Shown here piece after piece: positions 33,786-48,289 of a DNA stretch of 64,000 nucleotides. A program made the translations under genes and the position numbers. The first letter of the stretch is position 1; each line of letters starts with the position of its first letter. The notes beneath the pieces were generated by a model. It saw nothing but the letters and a program-made list of their open reading frames with translations, made no database searches and was not told the DNA's origin. Location of the stretch: contig JAZAYU010000365.1 in the NCBI GenBank assembly GCA_038501625.1, forward strand, positions 1 to 64,000, in the 5' to 3' direction. This stretch comes from Corbicula japonica (lineage: Eukaryota > Mollusca > Bivalvia > Venerida > Cyrenidae).

Positions 33786-33976
33786 TTTGAAGGTTATCAT
33801 ATACTAGTTGCTGCTTTAAAATTGCATACATACCTTACTATCAACGTTTGTGTTTCTGAAGACTAAACAAAATAAGTGGCTGACGATTTCCCGAAGCTGT
33901 AAACTTTTATTTTTGAAAATATTGCCAATTTTAGAACAGTGTTATGAAAACCATGTTTAATAAAAGATGTCACCTT

Positions 33977-34705
33977 TTAAGGTGGTATCATTTGTCACAA
34001 TATACTGTTAAAGTTGGGGGGAGTGTGGTTTCCTATTTTCATAAAATTTCATATTATTTAATAATTTAAAATATTCTTATTACTTCAGATATCATTTATA
34101 GGGCATATAAATGTTACAGGTCAATCAGGAATTATAAAAGAAAATAGAAATATGAAACGATTTCTCTCACTGAGTGTAGCCTTATTGCCGGGAGTCCAAA
34201 CTTCCAAATTATCCACTATAGTATTAAACTACAGTCACAGGAAGGTTGTCCATATGAAAGTTGTAAAAATGTCTTAGAATTTAGTTCAATAAACTTTACT
34301 AGAATAATAGCAAAACATGTTCCTCCCAGTGACTACAAAAGGAAAATTTGAAATTCATGTTTGCATTGTTTATAACTATTTTTCTAGTAAAGTTTATTGA
34401 ACTAAACTCTAAGACATTGTTAACCTTGATATAGACAACCTTCCTGTGACTGTAGTTTAATACTTTGGTGGATAATTTGAAAGTTTGGACTCCCGGCAAT
34501 AAGGCTACACTCAGTGAGAGAAATTGTTTCAAATTTCTAATTTTTTTTTAATTCCTGATTGACCTGTAACATTTATGTGCCCTATAATTGATATAAGAAG
34601 TAATAAGAAGATTTATAATTATTAAATAACATGAAATTTTATGAAAATAGGAAACCACACTCCCCCAACTTTAACAGTATATTGTGACAAATGATACCAC
34701 CTTAA
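33977..34705. mobile_element. 0.73-kb long foldback element at TTAA
   Basis: Starts TTAAGGTGGTATCAT and ends ATGATACCACCTTAA. The two arms of about 330 bp are near-perfect inverted repeats (for example TTGGGGGGAGTGTGGTTTCC against GGAAACCACACTCCCCCAA; GCCTTATTGCCGGGAGTCC against GGACTCCCGGCAATAAGGC), leaving a loop of about 60-70 bp near 34315-34385. No coding frame. A transcript would form a long double-stranded RNA. TTAA at both ends suggests a piggyBac-type non-autonomous element. Confidence 0.93.
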
Positions 34706-34789
34706 ATCAAATCCATTAAATAGGGTTCTCCTAATTGTTTGTGGCGTCCAAATTTGAATTTGACATACTTATAAACACATGCTCCCTTT

Positions 34790-34870
34790 CCACTCTTCTT
34801 TTTTCGCTGCTAGGGAGGCTGTGTTTTGTGACTGTTACGATTCCTGATATGCATATTTCACTTTTTAACT
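34790..34870 (-). repeat. Interspersed repeat end (TGCATATCAGGAATCG family)
   Basis: On the minus strand: GTGAAATATGCATATCAGGAATCG, then CACAAAACACAGCCTCCC and AGCAGCGAAAAAAGAAGAG. This matches the start of the repeat at 23235. Confidence 0.65.
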
Positions 34871-35039
34871 ACTTCGCGAAGTATAAAAAAGTAATTAATA
34901 AGATCCACCATTAACATATATTCTCTCTATTTCCACAAAGTGATTAACATGGCATACAAATAAAGAAGAAAAACATACATTCATATTGCAAATGATAGTG
35001 ATATATGAAATGGTGAGCTTGAGTTATACATCACATATT

Positions 35040-35790
35040 CACAAGACAAAACGACATAAAATGATCTATACAATAATACAATACATATGTACCTCACAAC
35101 ATAACAACTCATAATGGTTTATACATAAGATATGTGCAGCACAATTAACCGATACTTAATTGTTTATACATCACAGGGTTTACACATCACATTTGTACCA
35201 CTTTCGGACGTAATATTATATGTACCATACAACAAAGCGACGTATAATTGTCTGCACATCACATAAAATGTATGTACCGAACAACAAAGCGATGCAAACT
35301 TGTCCGCATAACTCATATATACCTTGCAATAAGCCGACAAAAATAGTTAATTCAGCACATATGCATATATACCTTGCAATAAGGCGACAAAAATAGTTAA
35401 TTCAGCACATATGCATATATACCTTGCAATAAGGCGACAAAAATAGTTAATTCAGCACATATGCATATATACCTTGCAATAAGGCGACAAAAATAGTTAA
35501 TTCAGCACATATGCATATATACCTTGCAATAAGGCGACAAAAATAGTTAATTCAGCACATATGCATCACCTAACAAATCTACGCAAAATTGCCAGCACAT
35601 CACGTATGTACCACACAACAGAGCGACGCAATATTTCTGCAGATCACATAATATTATGTACCACATAACAAAGTTACGAAAAATTGTCCGCACATCACGT
35701 ATGTACCTTGCAACAAAGCGACACAAAAAAGTTTATTCACCTTATATGTACCACTCAACCACGTCAACACATCACATATGTACCTCATAT
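35040..35790. repeat. Degenerate minisatellite with a homogenised 50-bp block
   Basis: Loose units of about 50 bp with CACATCACATATGTACC, CAACAAAGCGACG and AAATTGTCCG. Within it, 35322-35571 holds five nearly identical 50-bp units beginning ACCTTGCAATAAGGCGACAA. The block looks recently amplified inside an older array. Confidence 0.92.
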
Positions 35791-36207
35791 GTTAACTTTT
35801 ATCATAGTGTACAGTATTTTGGCTTTTAGTGTTGTTGTGTTTTTTTGCCGTTAGCAGCTACGCTTTTGGCTGAAATATTCAGTACAGCATACACATTTTA
35901 AAAAAGTTACTTTACTGTGTGATGAATTAGAAAATCTGCTGAATGTAAATGACTAGGAGTTGTAGTATAATAAGAAGTAGTGTAGGTCGACAGCTGCAAA
36001 GCACCTACCCAAGATAACGGGGATATTTTGGGGGCGATGTACACATGACATTTGGTTTAATGACTTACACAAATATAACTCAAAACAGTCTCATTAATCT
36101 GGATGTAAAATAAAAGGATAATATAAAAAAGAATATTATAAAAAATTATGTCATTTGTTCTCGTTCAGTGATGAATATCATAGAATCATGGAGTGTCGGT
36201 TATCAGG
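35791..36207. other. Non-coding stretch between two minisatellites
   Basis: AT-rich, no recognised element. It is probably 3' flank or 3' UTR of the kinase gene. Confidence 0.4.
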
Positions 36208-36665
36208 TTACATAAAGTTATCATGATAAGGCCACGTGTTTTGGAATCTCTTTTATCAGGTTATATACAGTTCTCATGATCAGGCCACGTGTTATGGAAT
36301 CTCGTTTATCGGGTTATATACAGTTATCATGATCAGGCCACGTGTTATGAAATCTCGTTTATCGGGTTATATACAGTTATCATGATCAGGCCACGTGTTA
36401 TGGAATCTCGTTTATCGGGTTATATACAGTTCTCATGATCAGGCCACGTGTTCTGGAATCTCGTTTATCGGGTTATATACAGTTATCATGATCAGGCCAC
36501 GTGTTATGGAATCTCGTTTATCGGGTTATATACAGTTCTCATAATCAGGCCACGTGTTATGGAATCTCGTTTATCGGGTTACATACAGTTCTCATGATCA
36601 GGCCACGTGTTATGGAATCTCGTTTATCGGGTTATATACAGTTCTCATGATCAGACCACGTGTTA
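36186..36665. repeat. 53-bp minisatellite with a CACGTG E-box per unit, reaching the kinase stop codon
   Basis: About eight to nine units with the order CTCGTTTATCGGGTTATATAC, AGTTCTCATGATCAGGCCACGTGTTATGGAAT; successive starts are 53 bp apart (36301, 36354 and on). The last unit runs into the final coding exon of the kinase gene: the minus-strand TAA stop at 36665-36663 lies within the repeat phrase GTGTTAT. The 3' UTR must therefore begin in this array. Confidence 0.93.
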
Positions 36666-39600
36666 TATTTGGTTTGTGGTATTCTCCGCTCGTAAACTTG
36701 GCAAATATTCTGAAAGAATCTCTTTGGCAGTAGGTCTTTCTTCTGGATTCACAGCGGTAAGGCATGATACAAGATCCTTCTGTAAAAAATAAAATCAAAA
36801 CAAAGTTGTTTGGTATAGAACAATGGTTTATGTTCATAACTTTATAATCACAGAATGTTTTCTTTTTTGTTTTATTAATATTACTGAACTATGCTTCCAG
36901 TAATTATGTTTTTGCAGGTGTGCATATACAATACACAAGACATGGATATATGGTTAGAAGTAGAAATAACAAAGACTTCAGAACAAATAATATCCGAACC
37001 TGTTCGGAAATTTCCGTTAGTTTTTTATGCAGGACATTTCTTATATCACCATTTGTATTACACCAGAAATGTGAAAATGGATAACTAACAGGGCTATTTT
37101 TACCGATCCAATCCATTCTTGGAAATAAAGCTGATGCATTGAAAAAATTATTCAACAATAACCTGAAGACGATTGTTACAGTTTGTCAACTATTTTCCTA
37201 CCAAAAGATATTTTTATAAAATGTTTAGCGTTGATGGATATTTGCATATACGTTTATATTATAAAAACTTAAAAGTGAAATCAAAATGATATGTCACCTG
37301 GTCTGTTTATATGTTTTTGAGTTACTAATGTTGACGTATTTACAGCAGGAACACCAAATAAACCAAATTTTATCCTTAGAATCACATAAAAAATTAATAT
37401 AATTCTGTATTTTATACTTAATACAAGTAAATAATACATGTTTCGTAAATAAAAAAAAAGTCTTGTTAAATATAATTGTTTTTTAAGGCAAAAGGCTCAT
37501 ACTCAAATTTAATAGAAATCGAATCTGACAAAAAGAACTCACTTCAATTTCAACCAAATATTATTAAAAAAAATTTCTTAAAAAAAAAACCAAATCCCTT
37601 TAGTCCAAACATGAAACTGACAGCTCTTTAATCATTGTCCACCACTCTAAATACGGAAAAATGACAGACACAGGAAGTGTTTTCGTATGTAAATTAAATA
37701 GGTCAAAACCCAAGTGAAAAAAAGTAAAACAATAGAAACAATCACAATCCAAGTAATATTTAGGTACTTTAAAATTTACTTTTGTATCTATTTTAATAAT
37801 AACACTTAAGACTGGCAAATAAACACTAACGGCTCTTACCTCGTTTGGCATCGCTGTTGAAAAGTCTGTTGGGTATTTGTATTCATGCAAGTCTTGTAAG
37901 ACTTTACCTCGCTCACTCTGGGTGTTAAAAGGTTGGAGCATCTCGAATAGTATAATACCCATACTGAAGATGTCCACCTTCTCCGATTTCATTTTGCCTT
38001 TCGCCTGAAATTATCAGTTATATAATAATGCTTCTTTGATCGTCAACAAAGTTTTGGTTTTAGCTTTTTAAAAATAAGATCTCCTTATAAATCTATCTTG
38101 TTTTAGCTTTCTTCCACACCATTATTTAAGACTAATAGAGTACTATTTCGCACAACTGTTTCTTATGTTTTCTTTTAGTTGAACACTAACAAGAACATTT
38201 GTTCTAGCTGTAGAGTCATTTATTAAAGTTTGCTAAGTATTTCAAAATGAATATTTACCGCTTTAATTTCTGGACTTCGGTAAAAAGAGGTACCAATGTC
38301 GTTATAGAACAGAGCCTGTTCATTTTCATCCACGGCAGTTGCAAGTCCGAAGTCCCCAACCTTCACGATGTCTTCGTCCGTAAAGAAAATATTAGCGGGC
38401 TGAAATTTAACAAGGTACAATACATGTTTTGATTCGTTCTTCTGTCCCATTACTACTCGTATTTATTGAAATAAATAACAAGTTACATTTGTACTTCGTG
38501 ATTTAAATTTAGATCGTAAAGTTTACGAAATATACCGACTACAGGGTCAAATTGAAGAGTGCCAGGTCAATGTTGTTGGACAATACCGGTAAATCGCGAT
38601 GTATGTCGACAATTAATATTGTAATCTGTAAAACTACCTTTAAATCCCTATGCACTAGATGTTTCCCATGCACATATCGAATTGCTAGAGTGACTTGCTC
38701 GAACCAATCTAAAACAACGCTTTTTTCTCTCTCGATGTTTTCTTCCAGCCAGTCACGCAGTGTCTTTGTTTTACAAAGCTGCATTTGTATGTACAAGTAG
38801 GATCTCGGTTGTCTAAAATGGATGTCTTCTTGACTCCTCGCATCGCTCGATGAGGTGGATGAAGAAAGAGTCGATTGGCTATAATATTAAATATACTACA
38901 AATTACTTTTCATTAAGATGTATGCGGGCAAATACTCTTATGTTGTACGATATTTAAATTCATTGATCACTTATAGTTTTATATTTATTCAAACCTTCAT
39001 AAAAGAATCAATTAGGGTTCAATGGTAAAAGGTGATATCTTCCATTGTTAATGAGAAAAACGAAAAAACGCAAATTTAAGTAAAACTTCTTTTACCGAAA
39101 TATATATACAAATTTTGATGTTACTATATTTGTTGACCTTTTGGATCATATCCTGTAAATATTTCCTGGCACGGTATGATTTTCAATGAATGTAATATTC
39201 TATCACTGGTAAAAGGAAATAAAATCATTTATTTACATTTCCGCTACATATTCTTCAGCAACTGTCAAATGGAGTGTAATAACTACAGTAAAAACCTTCA
39301 TTAAGACCACCCCTAAATTAAGACCACCTCGCTAAAACTAGAATAATCACTGAAAGTGATTAAATACCCCCACATGTATGCTTGATAATTGAACTGGGAA
39401 TGCTTCGAATCAATGGCATAATGTGCCCCACTTTCAATCCAAAGTGTCGTCTTCACAGTAGCCACATATACAGCAAGTTTCATCACAATATCTCATTCCT
39501 TCTAAATTTATTGAGCAGAAATGGTTTGAATATGTTTATTTATTGTAAAAGTGGCCTTTATCTAACTTTTATCTAAGAACTGTGTGCCAAACATTGTTTA

Positions 39601-42600
39601 TGAGAAATCATCCAGAAACCATTTTTTTCTATTTTAGTAACAGTGACCTTGACCCCATCAGGCCCAATTTCAATACCGAGTTTCGTCTTCACAGACACTA
39701 CCTATATAGCAATTTTCATCACAATATCTCATTCTGAACCAAAGTTCTTGAGCATACAGTTTATTTTCTATTTTTAGTAACAGTGACCTTGAGCCCACAG
39801 GCCTTGAATCCCAAAAGTCATTTTCACAAAAACCATCAATACACCAAATTTCATTTAAGAATCTCATTCCAAGCTATAGTTACTGAGTGAAAACGAAGTT
39901 TTGAAGTTTAAATAACAGTGATCTTGACCTTGAACCCACAGGCCCCAAAGTCAAACCTAACCTATATCTTGTTATGTTACATCTGTGTCCCAAAAAATAA
40001 TTAAATCTATGAAGTATTTCATGAGTTATAGTTCAGAAACAATTTTTCTTTTTTAAGTTACAGTGACCTTGACACTGACCCCTCAGTCCCCAAAGTCGAA
40101 CTCGACCTGTATCTTCTGATATAGCATATATGTACCAAAAAAGGATTTAATCTGTGAAGTTTTTCATGAGTTATCATCTGGAAACCCTTTTTCTATTTTT
40201 AGTAATACTGACCTTGACATTGACCCCACCAGCCCCAAAGTCGAACTTGACCTGTATCTTGTGCTGTTACATTTATTTACCAAACAAGGATTAAATCTGT
40301 GAAGTGTTTCATGAGTTATCATCCGGAAACCATTTTTCTATTTTTAGTATTAGTGACCTTGACACTGATCCTACCAGCCCCAAAATCGAACTTGACCTGT
40401 TACGAATAGTGTATCTTATGACGATATACCTGTGTACCAAAAATTATTTAATTCTGTCAAGCCTTTCATGAGTTATCATCTGGAAACGAAGAATCCGACC
40501 GACCGACAAGCTCACTCCTATATACCCCCTCAATCTTCGTTTGTGGGGGTATTAAGACCACTATTCAGGTGTCCCATTTTGCAGTTTTGCACTATTTTCT
40601 ACCCCCAATTCAATACAACCCCACTATGAAGACCACTTTTTCTCAGTCCCAAAGGTGTTCTTTATAGCGAGATTTCATTGTATCTCTTTACAGATTGTTG
40701 AAAAAATGACAAAATGCTTATTTGATTTTTTGCCCATATAAGGACTAAAGTTTAATTCAAAAATTTTGCCAGATATAAAGGACACTAAGCATTAATGAAA
40801 TGTCACAAAATGGCAGCTATAACACTTTCACCTTGGATCCTCTAAATAATAATAATACATTTCTTCACTGACACAAATAAGGTTATTTGTTTATTGATGT
40901 CACAATACCGTCTAGTTTGTACATCTTGAAATAGATGAAAAGGGAACTTTGAAAGCCACCGAACACGACAAATATGAAAATACTGCAGGCTCGGTTTGAT
41001 TGAGCCTGTTCATGAAAATTTTTTTTGATTGTCGGTACTACAAAAAGCTTGTTTAACTGATTTTAAAAATATCAATTATAACGTGATATGGTGCGCTAAA
41101 ACAATTTTCCGTTGCAAAATAACATTAAAAAGCAGATTCAGTCTGAATTGAAAACTTTTGAACGGGTGTCTATCTATTTAGCTTGATTCATTATGCATAA
41201 TAACCTGAGCTCCATTCTTGCATCACGCTCTTCTTGCCAGCCTTCTGGGGGAGTTTCGATCCACGAATTGTAATACCGAACTATGTTAGGATGCTCTAGT
41301 TTCGCTAGGGATTGAACCTCTCGTCGTACCTTTTCTTTTGAATCCTCACTGAAAAAAAAAGTTGTTTTTACTAAACTGTTTTCCGTTCAAATAATATAAA
41401 ACGGTTTAAATTAAATAAATAAAACATATTTAGTGCATTTAGTTAACCATAAAGTTTGTTTTTACGCTGACATAATATTTTTAAGAAATATTTGCATAAA
41501 GAGAAAGAATTGAGTATCTTGACAATGTTATTTAAGTCATTTGATACATGTGTGACCCTCTCCTCCATATATAAGCCTTTTATGACACTGTAGATCCAGA
41601 TGAACAAGCACATCCGAGCCATTTATCTGGATCTGCACTGGTCGCATCTTGGTCAGAAATAACGAAATGAATCTAAAAAGGAACAATATAGATCTTAATC
41701 AGATGGCACAAATGTGCCGGTTGATCTGGATTTACACTGTTGCCCTTCGCCAAAAAGGTGTTTCTTATCCTAGTGCTCCTATCACCAGCCTAAACATCTC
41801 ATGAGCTTGATCGTGATCAGGGTTTTGGGGATTTCGTTTTAATACCGAATCGTGAAAAAAGCGTCACATGGTCCCTAATAAGGCGTGCCTAAACAGAATC
41901 ATAAAGTGTGCATAAATTAACAAAACTTATTGGATATACAAAGATACATTTTTAAGCCGCCACACGGCACAGATAACGCTACGTTATTACAATAGATGAA
42001 AAAGAACATTTGATTATCAACATGTTATGTTACTATGTCTTTATGATGTGGAGATAATGATAAGAACTACAGATGGCGTATTAACTACCATTAAATGTAT
42101 AACTTTATTCTAAGAGTGTGGGTACTCACTGACAATGTAACTGATCTTGTTCATGGGAATTACTGAAAATGCACAATGTTTGGTGGAACGTACAGACAAA
42201 CCGACGAAATTTAAACTATTGAGTCATTTTGTAATTTGTAATTAATTGATAAACAGTTCAGAATCTGCACGTAAGCTTACTGGCGACATTATCTAAAGCT
42301 AAAAACTTTATTGTATTAGTCTTTAAATAAACAAAATACTCAGATCCTAGTGATTATTATTTTACCTTCAGTGTTCAGTCTCCGAAAAGAAATATTTGAA
42401 TATATTTGAAAAAAAAATTCCTTCACCCTTATAAGCCGCCCTGTATAATACAGGCTTATTGTCATAAAACACAAAGTAAAAAAATAATCTGCTTAAGTAC
42501 ATTCGGCCTAAATGACCTTCAAATATAAAAAAAATAAAATATGCATATCAGAGATGGCCACATCCAGCAGACACAGCCAAACAGTATAGAGGAAAAGAGA

Positions 42601-45600
42601 GTATATTATTATTATAATCAATTTCAATATGGACGCCACAAACAATTAATGAAAGTGAGAACCCGAGGTAACAAAAATGATTGAATCAATTGATTTTTAC
42701 AATTTTTGTTTTTCACTTCAATATCATCCCAAAACGGGTTAATTTAAAATAGTCACATATAGCAAATGCTAATCTGTAAATATTATATATTTGTTAAAAT
42801 TATATTAACACACATTAATTCTACCTTTTCGGTAGAATTATTCTTTTTACAGCATAGGTATGTCGGTCTATTTTCTGTGTAGCTTGAAATACAACACCGT
42901 AAGCGCCTCGTCCTATCGACGCCTCGTGTTGAAACTCGGACTCGTATCTGTAAAAGAAAAATTCAACAAAATTAGCTACGAATCATCGTTTATAATATTA
43001 TAGTAAATTTAATCATTTCTGTAAAACTATATCATTTTATTTTTGATGGTAAGCTTTGTGGATATAATTCTTTTTAATGCGGCAATAAATCCTTTGCAAT
43101 TAGTTGATGTCAATTGGTAAATAAATTTAGACTTGAAAAAGTATAAAAAAATCTGTTAATAATAATTAACAACACATGTTTCTCTTGAACAAGATTACTG
43201 ATAAATTAATGTTACTATATCATGTTTTCGTATTTGTTGAATTCAGTTTATTGGACAAACAGAACGGCTTATGAAAGCATGTTTGGGCAACTGTGTTTAA
43301 ACTAGAATGTGTCCTTGGACACTGATGCCCCCACTTCTGAACAAAATTTGTAATAACAAAGGGCCATAACTCTGGTGAAAATGGTCGCAGGACAAAATCC
43401 TTTCTTTACGATCATCTAGACATCCTGCTTGATCATCTGTGCAAGTTTGAAAGAAATCCGCATTATAGTTTAGGAGGAGTTGATGCCACAAGATTTGGGG
43501 ACGTACGGACGGACGGACGAGTGCAACTCTATATGCCTCCCACTTTGTAAAAATTGGAAGTTAGACCAAGAACAAATTATTTTATTTTAATACTTTAAGC
43601 TGTCATGATAATGTGTATAACATATTTTTCTCAACTTTTGATAGGGTATTTAGTGAATTTGAAGACTTCAAACCACACATCCATAAAATGGTATCTTTTA
43701 AAAATCTATCCTTATGGGAGTTATCATGTTACCAGTTCAGAATGGTCAGGCATGCAATTTATGCACTACCATAAAAATAATTATTTGGTTGCACTGGTAA
43801 CATGCTACGATTTCTAGAAAACTAACCTGCTTACATGTGAGATTTATCTTTAATGAAGACAAATAGGGCATTTTCTTTACGAACAGATGAAATGGGAACT
43901 TTGAAAGTGATTGAACATGACAAATACGAAAATATTGTAGGCTCGGTTTGTTTGAGCCAGCTCATGGACAGTTATGGAAATGCATATTACTTCCCACGCC
44001 GCCTAGTCCGGGTTGAGCGCAAATCAATATTTACACTAATAAACACTTTTGACCATCCCAAACGATGGTCTGCATATGGTGGGGGACATGGAACTTTCAA
44101 TGCGGTTTTTTCAGATACCATTCCATGTTCAGCGGCGTATGGCCCCCAGATAAAAGAATGGGGTTGCCCTAAAAGAGAAAACAATGGGCGGAACTTAACA
44201 GAATAGTATTTTGAAAGAGGATCTTAGAATATAAATCTGCATATCACTGACAACGCCAAATGCAAAATTTTAAATGCAGGAAGTATATCCTTGGGCGTGA
44301 TTGAACTATATCCGAATCAATATTGGCTGGGAATTTGAAACCACCCATCTCAAAAATGGCCAAAATATTAAAACAGATGTAATTTTAGAAGGAATATTAA
44401 CAAAGTACATAAGTATCGTGCTCAAAGAAATATTTACATAGTTACGAGTATATAGGTAAACGATGACATAATTACAACAAATGCGCTATTGTTGCAAATT
44501 TTACCTTGAACTAAACCTTGCGTATATATCGGCATTCTCATCAAAGTAATCATAATCTTCATCTTCATCGTACTCCTCTTCATTTTCAGAAATGCTAAAG
44601 CCTTAAAATATAACGAAAGGTAAGAAATATTATTCTTGTTGTCTTTTATTCTTCAACTTCTAACCTCCATTATAATTGTAAATTGTTAACCTGACAATGT
44701 CGATAAACGTATTAAGGTATATCACAAGACTTTATAAATAAGTAAGTAAATTGTTTATTATTTTGACATGTGTATATACAGAATATAAATTCTCGAAGTT
44801 TAAATAATTGTACAGATAACACCCGGCCCTATGGGCCTATAAGTCACCAGTTACTTAAACAATATAATAAATCAGATAAACGGTGTATGTTAACATAGAA
44901 CAGACTAATAATATTATATAGTAAAGTGAGCTTCATTTTGTACAAAGTTTGTGAGTTATTAGCACTGTATACAAGTAAAATGCTCTATTTATTCGGTGGT
45001 TAAACTTAATTAAATAGGACATTTTTCCTTATCAACACGGCATCTACAAGAAATTTAGCAAGCCTTCGTAGATAATTGTTCATTAGATGTGCGAGTTTTT
45101 CATCTATGTTTTGATTGCCATGATTGAAAATATCACGGTATTGTGTAGTTCTTAAGTCAAGTCTACAGTTAACTAGAATTATCACTGAAAGTGATTAAAT
45201 ACCCCCACATGTGTGCTTGATAATTGAACTGGGAATGCTTCGAATCAATGGCATAATGTACCCCACTTTCAATCCAAAGTGTCGTCTTCACAGTAGCCAC
45301 ATATACAGCAAGTTTCATCACAATATCTCATTCCTTCTAAATTTATTGAGCAGAAATGGTTTGAGTATGTTAGCAACCTTTAGTGACATTTACCTAACTT
45401 TTAACAACTGTGTGCCAAAATTTGTTTATATATGTGAAGCTTTTCATGAGAAATCATCCAGAAACATTTTTCTATTTTTAGTAACAGTGAACAGTGACCT
45501 TGACCCCATCAGGCCCAATTTCAATACAAAGTTTCGTCTTCATAGACACTGCCTATATAGCAATTTTCATCACAATATCTCATTTTGAACCAAAGTTATT

Positions 45601-48248
45601 GAGCATACATTTTTTTTTATTTTTTGTAACAGTGACCTTGACCCCAAAGGCCTTACTTTGAATCCCCAAAGGCATCTTTACAAAAAACACCAATACACCA
45701 AATTTCATTTAAGAATCTCATTCCAAGCTTTAGTTACTGAGTGGAAACAACGTTTTGAAGTTTAAATAACAGTGACCTTGACCTTGAACCCACAGGCCCC
45801 AAAGTCAAACCTAACCTATATCTTGTTATGTTACATCTATGACGTGTTTCATGAGATATAGTCCAGAAACAAATTTTTTTTTAAGTTACAGTGACCTTGA
45901 CATTGAACTCACAGGCTCCAAAGTCGAACTCGACCTGTATCTTCTGATATTATATCTAAATACCCAAAAAGTATTTAATCTGTAAAGTGTTTCATGAGTT
46001 ATCATCCAGAAACCATTTTTCTATTTTTAGTAATACTGACCTTGACATTGACCCCACCAGCCCCAAAGTCGAACTTGACCTGTATCTTGTGATGTTACAT
46101 CTATTTACCAAACAATGATTAAATATGTGAAGTGTTTCATGAGTTATCATCCAGAAACCATTTTTCTTTTTTTAGTTACAGTGACCTCGACACTGACCCC
46201 ACCAGCCCCAAAATCGAACTTGACCTGTATCTTATGACGATATACCTGTGTAACAAAAATTATTTAATTCTGTCAAGCCTTTCATGAGTTATCATCCGGA
46301 AACGAAGAATCCGACCGACAGACCGACCAACAAGCTCACTCCTATATACCCCCTCAAACTTCGTTTGTGGGGGTATAAACAGAAAGTGTCGTTCGTCTTC
46401 TACTGACGATTGCTCACATAGTCTACAGAGTCTTTCTTCAACAGCCTCACCAACAAACCGACCTGTTTCAATTCTTTATAAATGCAATACAGAAGTTGAA
46501 TTAATTGATGTTACACTTTAAGGAAACGCAAAAGCAATTAGGAAAATATAGGAATTATTTTAATCAAATATCAAAAAGTTTTAAAAGTAGGTATTTTTTG
46601 CGCTTATTGTTGTCATCTCCATGACCTTTGCAAAATGCCTGGTCAATATAAAAGTTCGTTTCTACTCGTTATGAATCAATATGTAAATTTATTGTAGGTT
46701 CAACATAATGAAGGTAATCCGAAATGTTTTATGGTTTATATTAACCTATCAATAATTATTAAAATTATAAGTATTGAATTGTATGTAGAAATGTTATTAC
46801 TTTTAACATGTATAGTATGGATATGTTAAGCCCCATCTTGAATTATAATAACATAATACAATTGTAAAAGATTTGAAAAATAAATGGGGTTACCCTTAAA
46901 TGGAACCCGAAACCCCCCAAAAATATAAGTACGTTAATGTGTTTAATACTCCTTTAGTTGCATTATATCCCTTTAGGAATGTTTCAATATTTCTTGGTGT
47001 TTAAAATCCGAGAAAATTATACAGATTAATTGTCAAATACCGAAACGACCCTAATTGCTATTTTAAAATATTATTTTGCTGTCATCTGTCTTTTTGAGAA
47101 ATCAAATGTTACACGTAAAGTACTAAAATGTGAATATTTATGTCAATACCGATTTATTCTTGCTTTTCAGAATAACCATTTGATTTCAAAAGATCTCAAT
47201 ATTACTTTCAGATCACATAATATTTGGCGTTGTTTTATACTGAGATATATTTTGAGCCGGTATTGGACATAGACAGATAGTATTCAAGAATCAAACCGCG
47301 AACCACGAAAGGTGTATAATGTGTGAAAACCTTGTCATTTATTCAAAAAATTGTTTTATCGAAAATAATGACATATCTTTCAACCATCGTATTGTAGTTT
47401 GAAAGCTTCGAAATACTTTAAACTGGCATTTTTACTTTAAAAGTTTTTTTTGAAAACTTACTGCGAAACATGTCAAAGTAGTCGTTTGGATACTCCTCGT
47501 CGGTTGAAAGCAGCTAAAACAAAATGTTTTTTAAATACAAAAACACAGTTAAGGTATTGCGCCTTTCGCCATTGCTTTGCGTCAGACAAAAAAGCAAACT
47601 ATCAAAATCTCTCAAACAGTACAAGTATCATTTCATCATACTTTGCACAGACCCATTTTATTAATATATGTTTAATTAACATACTCTAAGAAAAGTTAGA
47701 ACAGTACAGAAAAATAGTTAGACCAAAAACAACTCTAAAATTCTTTTTTCAATTTATCACAAACACGATGCAACATTTAACATCAATTAAAATGTTTGAT
47801 AAGTAATGAGTTACTGAAATCTAATTCCTGGTCGCGAAAGTGGAAGACATAAAAATAAAAATGTTGTTCTCTCCCTTCACAACTGAAAGTTCTTTTCAAG
47901 GACCTTAGATATTGGTGTCAGTATCATTTCACGCATATTGACATTTGAATTGTTGTTTTGTGTTGCTTCCTTTTTGTGATAAATTGCAAATAGAATTTTA
48001 GGGATTTGTAAGGTCTAACTATTTTTCTCTACTGTTCTGACTTTTCTTAACCTATGCAAAATAATCATACACTTACAGAATTTTTAATCGTTTAATGCAT
48101 TGTGCCGTTTGAGAGATTTTTACATTTTTCTTTTATGTCTGTGACAAAGCAACGGCGAAAGGCGCAATAACTTAATACTTATACTGAGTAAAGAATGAAA
48201 CAATAAAAATTATCTATTTAAAAATGAAATATGCATATTATGAATATC

Positions 48249-48289
<41 letters not shown>

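Noticed and set aside
35322..36665. Regular repeats that could be mistaken for a CRISPR array
   Set aside because: Units are contiguous minisatellites without unique spacers, in an intron-bearing animal genome, and no cas-like genes are present.
36607..36792. Plus-strand frame over the last kinase exon
   Set aside because: It is the shadow of the minus-strand exon, which has kinase subdomain XI residues, an acceptor and correct phase.
38223..38800. Treating the kinase pieces as a pseudogene because of stops between them
   Set aside because: All breaks coincide with GT-AG introns and phases match; every catalytic residue is intact.
43853..44206. 117-codon plus-strand frame as a gene
   Set aside because: It lies within a dispersed repeat, opposite to the host gene, and the sibling at 49.8 kb does not keep the frame.
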